13,004 nt of DNA from JBDSTZ01 sp039927975 (GTDB lineage: Bacteria > Pseudomonadota > Gammaproteobacteria > Burkholderiales > Burkholderiaceae_D): the NCBI GenBank assembly GCA_039927975.1, contig JBDSTZ010000033.1, forward strand, positions 1 through 13,004, read 5' to 3'. The position numbers were made by a program, and so were the translations under genes. Within the stretch, counting starts at the first letter, position 1; each line of letters begins with the position of its first letter. Under the pieces are notes generated by a model. The model was not told the DNA's origin. It did no database searches and worked only from the letters and a program-made list of their open reading frames with translations. Below, one piece after another: positions 8,200 to 13,004 of this stretch.

Positions 8200-8346
8200 G
8201 AAGTCGGATCGCCCGTACGAAAGTAGCGCGACAAGGATTGCCGCAGCGATGTCGGTATGGCCGAGTACATCGGCGGTTCCAGGCGCCGTGCCCGTGCATC
8301 ACTGCGCGAACCGAGCATCCATATGTATCGAGTGAAAGGAGAAACC

Positions 8347-8631
8347 ATGCGACCAGTGATTCCCATTTTGGCGGGCTGCCTGCTGCTCGGCGCCTGCACG
8401 ACACCCGAGCAGCGCGCCATCCGCATGCAGGCCGAAATGGACCGCATCATGGCCACCTACGGTCCGGCCTGCACCAAGCTCGGCTTCCAGACCAACTCCG
8501 ACCAGTGGCGCAACTGCGTGCTGCAACTGAGCACCAAAGACGAGCTGCAGCGCTACGGCGGCCCGGCTTTCTACGGCGGCTACGGCCGTTCGCACTGGGG
8601 CGGCGGCGGCCTGTGGGGGCCATATTGGTGA
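8347..8631 (+). CDS. Small lipoprotein of unknown function
   Basis: 94 residues, with an excellent ribosome-binding site (AAGGAG, 8336-8341, 5 bp before ATG). The N-terminus MRPVIPILAGCLLLGACTT is a lipoprotein signal peptide; both LAGC (Cys11) and LGAC (Cys17) fit a lipobox, and Cys17 leaves the more normal signal length. The mature part has a charged helix (PEQRAIRMQAEMDRIM), then the motif C-x2-LGF-x11-C around Cys43 and Cys57 (GPACTKLGF and WRNCVLQL), which resembles a motif seen in many short proteobacterial lipoproteins, and a tail rich in Gly, Tyr and Trp. The two conserved cysteines could form a disulfide in the periplasm. It is probably anchored in an envelope membrane; no enzymatic motif is visible. 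Its last 52 bp overlap the end of the opposite-strand deacetylase gene. Confidence 0.85.
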   Translation: MRPVIPILAGCLLLGACTTPEQRAIRMQAEMDRIMATYGPACTKLGFQTNSDQWRNCVLQLSTKDELQRYGGPAFYGGYGRSHWGGGGLWGPYW

Positions 8632-9368
8632 ACCATCACGCGTTGCGCGAACGCCGCCTTGGTCAGCGGCGTGCGCGCATGCAGCAGACGCTCGATCAGT
8701 TGTTGCGCATGCCGCAGCAACGCCGGGTGATGGGCGTCGCGCGGATGCAGGCTCAGACGCACGAGCGCGTTGGGCCGCAGCGCTGCCGCCATGACGCCAG
8801 CGAGCGGTGGCGAAAGCAGCCTCCCGGCGGCATTGCGGGCGGTGTATACCAGCGATGGCGAACAGACTGCACGATGCACCGGCAACACATGAAAATGCGT
8901 CAATGTGGTCGTGTAAAGAAACGGCCCCTCGCGCACGGCGCGCCAACTTGCCTCGTTCATTAGCCAGGCGGGCGCGACGAAGCCCAGCGCCTGAAAGCCG
9001 CGTTCGTCGAACCATTGCAATCCCAGCGCGATGCGCTGCCGCGACTCGGCTTCGGTAAGCGACGAAAATTCTCCCTCGCCCTGGGTGTACACCGTTCGCA
9101 GAAATTGCCTGTCAGGGGCGGACGCCGTATCTAGATGCGTGTAGCCATGCAAGGCCAGCTCGTGGCCGCCGGCCTGCATGGCCAGCAGCGACTCGTCCAT
9201 CGCCAGCGAGCCGGACGGGACGTCGTGAAAACACGGCACCACCAGCCAGGTCAACGGGATATCGGCCACAGCCCGCACGGCCCGCAGAAGCGCAAGACAA
9301 TCGGGCCAGGTGGCCGGCGCCACGTCGTGGATCGAGACGCACAGGCTCTTGCGTTCAATGGCTGGCAT
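8580..9368 (-). CDS. Polysaccharide deacetylase family protein (DUF2334-like)
   Basis: A 262-residue protein of the carbohydrate esterase 4-like (NodB-fold) superfamily, closest in pattern to DUF2334. Visible motifs: VSIHDVAP (Asp15) near the N-terminus, the metal-binding HGYTH (His74/His78), GFVAPAWLMN in the middle and RLSLHPRDA near the end. These correspond to the usual active-site motifs of metal-dependent sugar N-deacetylases. No signal peptide is seen, so it is likely cytoplasmic. I chose the ATG at 9368 because MPAIERKSLCVSIHDVAP puts the first motif close to the N-terminus; the open frame upstream to 9524 runs into Arg-rich repeat-flanking sequence. GGGG 7-10 bases upstream is a weak ribosome-binding site. 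The next gene on this strand is a glycosyltransferase 1 kb upstream; a shared role in surface glycan or glycolipid synthesis is inferred from that pairing. Its 3' end overlaps the lipoprotein gene. Confidence 0.85.
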   Translation of the reverse strand: MPAIERKSLCVSIHDVAPATWPDCLALLRAVRAVADIPLTWLVVPCFHDVPSGSLAMDESLLAMQAGGHELALHGYTHLDTASAPDRQFLRTVYTQGEGEFSSLTEAESRQRIALGLQWFDERGFQALGFVAPAWLMNEASWRAVREGPFLYTTTLTHFHVLPVHRAVCSPSLVYTARNAAGRLLSPPLAGVMAAALRPNALVRLSLHPRDAHHPALLRHAQQLIERLLHARTPLTKAAFAQRVMVHQYGPHRPPPPQCERP

Positions 9369-9421
9369 GGGCTTGCCCCGTATCAGGTGGCGCCCACGCG
9401 AGGCCGGCCAACATCGCACGA

Positions 9422-9451
9422 CATAAAGTGAGCGTGCGCGAATACTGTCCA
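9422..9451 (-). promoter_or_regulatory. Weak promoter candidate for the deacetylase gene
   Basis: Read on the - strand, TGGACA (9451-9446) resembles a sigma-70 -35 box (5 of 6). After an 18-bp spacer comes TTTATG (9427-9422), only a poor -10 match. It lies about 55-80 bp before the ATG at 9368. If real, the deacetylase does not depend on transcription through the repeat array. Confidence 0.22.
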
Positions 9452-9503
9452 CTCGACGTGGTCGCGCCGCACACTCCAGCTTTCGCCGGGCGTGCGCGAG
9501 CTC

Positions 9504-9515
9504 TTCTTGCAAGAA
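9504..9515. promoter_or_regulatory. Perfect 12-bp palindrome TTCTTGCAAGAA
   Basis: TTCTTGCAAGAA is its own reverse complement, stands out as AT-richer than its surroundings and lies about 140 bp upstream of the deacetylase start, just outside the 57-bp array. It could be an operator for a dimeric regulator; no partner site was found nearby. Confidence 0.3.
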
Positions 9516-9556
9516 CGCTGCCACTCGTTTCTAATTCAAGTATGCACACGCGAGGC

Positions 9557-10240
9557 CGGCGAGCCAAAGCCGCGTCGGATGACGTGCTATCCCGCTCTCT
9601 GGCCACGCCCGTCCGGCTGTCCAAAGCCGTGTCGGATGACGCGCGGTCTTGCCGGCTTCCCACGCCCTGCGGGCTGGCCAAAGCCGCCTCGGATGACGCG
9701 CGATGTCGCCGTCTTCCCACGCCCGGCGGGCTGTCCAGAGCCGTGTCGGATGACGCGCGATGTCGCCGTCTTCCCACGCCCTGCGGGCTGGCCAAAGCCG
9801 CGTCGGATGACGCGCGGTCTCGCCGGATTCCCACACCCGGTCGGCTGGCCAAAGCCGTGTCGGATGACGCGCGGTCTCGCCATCTTCCCACACCCGGCCG
9901 GCTGGCCAAAGCCGTGTTGGATGACGTGCGATGTCGCCATCCGCCCACGCCCGGTCGGCTGGCCAAAGCCGTGTCGGATGACGTGCGATCACGCAGTCTG
10001 CCAACCCTCTGCGGGCCAACCAACGCCGTGTTGGGTGCGGTGCAATGGCGCCGTGTGCACACGCGAGGACGCGCCGCAAACGCCGCGTCAAATGACGTAC
10101 GATCGAGGCGCCTTCCCACGCCAAGTCGGCTGAGCAAAGCCGTGTCGGAAAACGTGCAATTGCGCCGTCTGCCCAGGTCTGATCGGTCGGTTAAAGTCGT
10201 GGCGAATGACGTGCAATCGCGCCATCTGCCCACGCGAAGC
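9557..10240. repeat. Tandem array of twelve 57-bp units
   Basis: Twelve contiguous units of exactly 57 bp (12 x 57 = 684). Unit starts are 9557, 9614, 9671, 9728, 9785, 9842, 9899, 9956, 10013, 10070, 10127 and 10184. The best conserved core reads GGCTGGCCAAAGCCGTGTCG followed by GATGACG; it includes a small hairpin CGGCT-6-AGCCG kept in full or with one terminal mismatch in most units. Central units (9614-10012) are nearly identical, while outer ones, especially from 10013 on, are strongly diverged yet keep the length. Alternating features (TCC at codon-like column 3 and TGC at the unit end in the units starting at 9614 and 9728) suggest duplication of 114-bp pairs. There are no spacers, so it is not a CRISPR. 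The array ends in flanks that still carry scattered pieces such as CACGCGAGGCCGGC (9395-9408 and 9547-9560). Confidence 0.93.
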
Positions 10241-10404
10241 CAGGTGGGAAAAGGTTCGCCCTCCCAGGCCCCAAACCGACGGCCGCGCGACCAGCCGTGC
10301 CTGCCATGCGCTTGTTCGTTCATCGACTCCCTCATCGCCGCGCCCTTCTCATGCCTCCGTCCATCGGTGCCTCGATTCCCCATCGGGCCGCCCTGCATAT
10401 ATGT

Positions 10405-11541
10405 TCAATCAGTTGCACAGATACGCTCCGCATCGAACTCGGCGCGCTGGTGGCTGGCCAGCAGTCCGCCGTAGCGGTTGAGCAGCTGCGGCACGATACG
10501 GTTCCAGTCGTAATGATCCTGGGCGCGGCGCCGCGCATTCTGCCCAAGCACGGCAAGGTCTTGGGTGAAGATGGCCTCGATCGCCGCGCTCAGGCTGTTC
10601 ACGCAATTGGGCCGCACCAGCATGCCGCACTGCTCGTCGACCAGCTCGGCCACGCCGCCGCCGGTGGTGCCGATCACCGGCACGCCGCAAGCCATCGCTT
10701 CGAGCACGATCAAACCAAAAGTCTCGTAGTCGCCAGGGTGCACCAGCAGATCGCAGCTGGCCAGCAGGCGCGCCAGCATCCGCTGATCGCGCTTGAACGG
10801 CAAATAGCTGATTTGCGGATAGCGCGGCAGCGGATCGCCCGAGCCGATCAACACCAGGTGGTAGGGCCGTCCCAGCTTGCGCACTGCCTCGATCAGCACC
10901 ATTAGTTTTTTTTCGGGCGTGAAGCGCCCGGCGTAGACCAGCAGGCGGGCATCGCCGGGCAGGTGCAGGTGTTCGCGCAGCGTGCCGATGCGTCGCTGCG
11001 GGTCGAACACCGCCAGGTCGATGCCGAGCGGCTGATGGATGGCGTGATCGACGCCGATCTCGGCCAACTGATCGACCATCAGCCGGCTCGGCGCGAGGAC
11101 CATGTCAAACTCGCGGTACAGCCGCTTCAGATAGCGCCGCGCGCCGCGCATGGCCAGCGTGCCGAAGCGGCGCGCCAACAGGTGCGGCAGATCGGAATGA
11201 TAGAACGCCACCAGCGGCGTGCCGCAACGCTGCTTCATGCGCAGCCCGGCCCAGGCGCAGGGACCGGCGTCGCCCACCTCGATCAGGTCGGGCTCAAGCC
11301 GGCGCAGCACGCCGGTGGCCGCGCGCACCGAGCGCGGCATGCGATAGCCGTTGATGCCCGGCAGGGCGAAGGCGGGAATCTCGACCAGCGCGGGCGCCTC
11401 GCCATGGCTGTGGACGTTCGGACTGATGATGCTGTGACGAATGCGGCTGCGCTGCGCCAGCCAGCGCGCCTTGGCGTTGAGGTAGGTGCTGACGCCGCCG
11501 CCTTCCGCGGCATAAAACATGGTGATGTCGACGAGATGCAT
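10405..11541 (-). CDS. Glycosyltransferase family 4 (GT-B fold)
   Basis: A 378-residue cytoplasmic or membrane-associated retaining glycosyltransferase of the GT4/RfaB-like type, transferring a sugar from a nucleotide sugar to a growing glycan or lipid acceptor. The N-terminal half has the glycine-rich EGGGVSTYLNAKARWL loop typical of GT4 acceptor-side domains. The C-terminal half shows VYAGRFTPEKKL, then HPGDYETFGLIVLEAMACG with the E-x7-E signature, followed by GVPVIGTTGGGVAELV, all expected for the nucleotide-sugar side. Length fits the family. The start at 11541 (MHLVDITMFYAAEGGG) puts the first strand at the right place, although there is no clear ribosome-binding site upstream. The donor and acceptor cannot be read. 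With the deacetylase downstream on the same strand, a cell-surface polysaccharide or glycolipid role is plausible. Confidence 0.9.
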   Translation of the reverse strand: MHLVDITMFYAAEGGGVSTYLNAKARWLAQRSRIRHSIISPNVHSHGEAPALVEIPAFALPGINGYRMPRSVRAATGVLRRLEPDLIEVGDAGPCAWAGLRMKQRCGTPLVAFYHSDLPHLLARRFGTLAMRGARRYLKRLYREFDMVLAPSRLMVDQLAEIGVDHAIHQPLGIDLAVFDPQRRIGTLREHLHLPGDARLLVYAGRFTPEKKLMVLIEAVRKLGRPYHLVLIGSGDPLPRYPQISYLPFKRDQRMLARLLASCDLLVHPGDYETFGLIVLEAMACGVPVIGTTGGGVAELVDEQCGMLVRPNCVNSLSAAIEAIFTQDLAVLGQNARRRAQDHYDWNRIVPQLLNRYGGLLASHQRAEFDAERICATD

Positions 11542-11778
11542 GCGTGTAGGCCCAGCTGGATTCAGCCCACGATAGCAGTCGACCGCGCCGCGCGATTGAG
11601 CGCACGCAAACGGGACCGGGTCCTCCGGACGGCGCGAAATGATGGGTCCGCCAGAGGGAAAACAGCGGCGAGCATGGTCAAATCGCAGACCGCAAGACGC
11701 GGATACGAACCCTGCCTGGGCGGGGAAGTATGCGCGCGGAAAATCGGTGTGCCCTCAACGCGACGAGCCACGCAAGCG

Positions 11779-11801
11779 GCATGCCGTTGCAGTTGGCATG
11801 C
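11779..11801. repeat. Inverted repeat GCATGCC-9-GGCATGC
   Basis: Seven-base arms (11779-11785 and 11795-11801) are perfect reverse complements around a 9-base loop, and each arm contains the palindrome GCATGC. It stands 11 bp before the 22-bp repeat array. It could be a transcript hairpin or a protein-binding site. Confidence 0.4.
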
Positions 11802-11812
11802 GAGGCCAATGT

Positions 11813-11878
11813 GGCCGAAGCGAGGTCGAAGAGAGGCCGAGGAGAGACCGAAGCGAGGCCGGCGAGAAGCCGGAGAGA
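11813..11878. repeat. Three 22-bp purine-rich tandem repeats
   Basis: Units 11813-11834, 11835-11856 and 11857-11878 all begin GGCCG and end in GA, with the pattern GGCCGAAGCGAG then RCCGAAGAGA-like sequence and substitutions only. The third unit contains a small hairpin CCGGC-GAGAA-GCCGG (11859-11873). The strand asymmetry is strong (G/A on +). The period is not a multiple of three, so a coding origin is unlikely. Confidence 0.7.
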
Positions 11879-11960
11879 GACTGGGCGGGAGACCCGCAAA
11901 GCCGCCGCGAACGACGAGGCGGACGAACCTGGCGCCCGTCCCCTAGCCGGTTACACCGAA

Positions 11961-13004
11961 CTACAGCACCCCGTCCTCACGCAGCGCAGCGATCTGTTCG
12001 GCGCTGTAGCCAAGCCCATGCAGCACCTCGTCGGTGTGCTGTCCCAACGCCGGCCCCAGCCAACGGGTCGTGCCCGGCGTGGCCGACAGTTTGGGCGACA
12101 CGGCCGGCACCTTGAGCGGCGTGCCGTCGGCGAACTGGTGCTGCTCGAACATGCCGCGCGCGATGAATTGCGGATCGCTCGCCATGTCGCGCACCGAATA
12201 GATTTTGCCGGCCGGGACAACGGCCGCCTTCAGCGTCGCCAGCGCGCTGTCGATGCTCTGGGTGGCGCACCAGGCGCCGATCGCCGCGTCGATTTCGGCG
12301 GTACGCGGCACCCGTCCATCGTTGCGCGCCAGGCCCGGATCGCCGGCCATGTCGATCCGCCCCATCGCCAGCATCAGGCGCTTGAAGATCGCGTCGCCAT
12401 TGCCGGCGATGACGATGTTCTCGCCGTCGCCGGTGGTGTAGGTATTCGACGGCACGATGCCCGGCAGCGCCCCGCCGGTGCGTTCGCGCACCACGCCGGC
12501 GTGGTCGAACTCGGGCACCAGCGACTCCATCATGTTGAACACCGATTCGTACAGCGCGACGTCGACCATCTGGCCTTCGCCCTTGGTGCGCCCGCCGGTG
12601 GCGTCGCGGTGGCGCAGCGCCATCATGGCGCCGATCACGCCGTGCAGCGCGGCCACCGAATCGCCGATCGATATGCCGACCCGCACCGGCGGCCGGTCGG
12701 CAAAGCCCGACACGTAACGCAGGCCGCCCATCGATTCCCCGATCGCGCCGAAGCCTGGCTGGTCGCGCATCGGCCCGGTCTGGCCGAAGCCCGACAGCCG
12801 CACCATGATGGCGGCCGGATTGAGCGCCTTGAGCTGCTCGTAACCGATGCCCCATTTTTCCAGCACGCCGGGCCGGTAGTTCTCGATGACGATGTCGGCT
12901 TCAAGCGCGAGCTGGCGGGCGATCGCGCGGCCGCGTTCATCCTTCAGGTTGAGCGTGAGGCTCTTCTTGTTGCGCGACTGGACCGACCACCACAGCGAGG
13001 TGCC
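11961..13004 (-). CDS. CaiB/BaiF family III CoA-transferase, 5' end beyond the window
   Basis: At least 347 residues are visible; the frame is open to the right edge, so the N-terminus is missing. Family III enzymes move CoA between a CoA thioester and a free carboxylic acid. Typical stretches: SLWWSVQSRNKKSLTLNLK, ADIVIENYRPGVLEKWGIGY, MVRLSGFGQTGPM, PGFGAIGESMGGL, then GQMVDVALYESVFNMMES, and a C-terminal part with PAGKIYSVRDMASDPQF and LGQHTDEVLHGLGY. At the place where formyl-CoA transferase has its catalytic aspartate, this protein appears to have glutamate (codon 12548-12546). A GTG at 12866 is an internal codon, not the start. The substrate is not evident and no neighbour hints at one. 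Confidence 0.9.
   Translation of the reverse strand, partial: GTSLWWSVQSRNKKSLTLNLKDERGRAIARQLALEADIVIENYRPGVLEKWGIGYEQLKALNPAAIMVRLSGFGQTGPMRDQPGFGAIGESMGGLRYVSGFADRPPVRVGISIGDSVAALHGVIGAMMALRHRDATGGRTKGEGQMVDVALYESVFNMMESLVPEFDHAGVVRERTGGALPGIVPSNTYTTGDGENIVIAGNGDAIFKRLMLAMGRIDMAGDPGLARNDGRVPRTAEIDAAIGAWCATQSIDSALATLKAAVVPAGKIYSVRDMASDPQFIARGMFEQHQFADGTPLKVPAVSPKLSATPGTTRWLGPALGQHTDEVLHGLGYSAEQIAALREDGVL

Larger units (their letters stand above)
7926..8346. other. Divergent intergenic region, acylase / lipoprotein
   Basis: This 421-bp gap separates two divergently transcribed genes and must hold both promoters. I found an inverted repeat with FNR-like boxes (8025-8072), a 20-bp tandem repeat (8120-8199) and the lipoprotein ribosome-binding site AAGGAG (8336-8341, 5 bp before its ATG). 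I see no further gene in it; open frames crossing it lack a start signal and protein-like composition. Confidence 0.6.
9369..10404. other. 1036-bp gap between deacetylase and glycosyltransferase, mostly tandem repeat
   Basis: Contents: a weak promoter candidate and a palindrome next to the deacetylase, the 57-bp repeat array in the middle (9557-10240) and about 160 bp of unique sequence before the glycosyltransferase stop in which I see nothing specific. Two frames are open across almost the whole gap: + 9428-10474 and - 10398-9355. The latter would start 6 bp after the glycosyltransferase stop and end 14 bp inside the deacetylase start, but it has no ribosome-binding site. Both give Arg/Ala/Ser-rich repeat proteins with no family I recognise, so neither is called as a gene here. 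Confidence 0.6.
11542..11960. other. 419-bp intergenic region between CoA-transferase and glycosyltransferase genes
   Basis: Both flanking genes are on the - strand. The gap holds a 7-bp-arm hairpin (11779-11801) and a 3 x 22-bp purine-rich repeat (11813-11878). No T-run follows any hairpin on the - strand, so I see no intrinsic terminator for the CoA-transferase gene. Open frames crossing it on the + strand are rich in Arg and Glu because of the repeat and are not supported as genes. Confidence 0.55.

Noticed and set aside
7434..8963. A 509-codon + strand frame crossing acylase, gap and lipoprotein
   Set aside because: It overlaps three supported genes in wrong frames and contains no recognisable domain.
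9369..9524. N-terminal extension of the deacetylase to 9524
   Set aside because: The added 52 residues are Arg-rich, derive from repeat-flanking DNA and would move the SIHDVAP motif far from the N-terminus.
9557..10240. CRISPR array
   Set aside because: The units are contiguous, 57 bp long and vary throughout; there are no unique spacers between constant repeats and no cas genes nearby.
9428..10474. A 348-codon + strand frame through the repeat array
   Set aside because: It runs 70 bp antisense into the glycosyltransferase gene, lacks a ribosome-binding site and has the same repeat-driven openness as frames on the other strand.
11639..12115. A + strand frame over the 22-bp repeat and the end of the CoA-transferase gene
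   Set aside because: Its Arg/Glu-rich content comes from the purine repeat and its second half is antisense to the CoA-transferase.

Overview
The window looks like chromosomal DNA from a high-GC betaproteobacterium, most likely Oxalobacteraceae (Massilia/Duganella/Janthinobacterium-like). This rests on the strong G/C bias at third codon positions, the very large hybrid histidine kinase paired with a GGDEF/EAL protein, and the style of the penicillin-acylase, DUF2334 and CaiB/BaiF proteins. The genus call is inference; there is no rRNA, tRNA, phage, transposase or CRISPR in the window.

Left part (1-5335, + strand): a two-gene signalling operon. A 1019-residue membrane-bound hybrid histidine kinase (CHASE8-like sensor, HAMP, HisKA, HATPase, REC, REC, HPt) is followed one base later by a REC-PAS-GGDEF-EAL protein. 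Together they suggest a phosphorelay ending in cyclic-di-GMP turnover. The second gene is split by one extra C in a C5 run at 4293-4297, inside the GGDEF domain just after the GGDEF motif. The kinase carries eleven 15-bp in-frame repeats between REC2 and HPt.

Middle part (5346-9368): a terminator hairpin, then a penicillin-acylase-family Ntn hydrolase on the - strand (5436-7925). A 421-bp gap follows, with two FNR-like half-palindromes and a 4 x 20-bp tandem repeat. After it come a small lipoprotein on the + strand (8347-8631) and a DUF2334-type polysaccharide deacetylase on the - strand (8580-9368), whose 3' ends overlap convergently by 52 bp.

Right part (9369-13004, all - strand): a 1036-bp gap dominated by twelve units of a 57-bp tandem repeat (9557-10240), then a GT4-family glycosyltransferase (10405-11541), a 419-bp gap with a 3 x 22-bp purine-rich repeat and a hairpin, and the 3' part of a CaiB/BaiF family III CoA-transferase gene that runs off the right edge. 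The glycosyltransferase and deacetylase may serve one cell-surface or exopolysaccharide pathway.

The most unusual theme is that every larger gap from 7926 on, and one coding linker, holds tandem repeats of unrelated units and different periods (15, 20, 22 and 57 bp). The 57-bp array has no insertions or deletions between units and leaves long reading frames open on both strands, so its nature (minisatellite or repeat protein) is unresolved.
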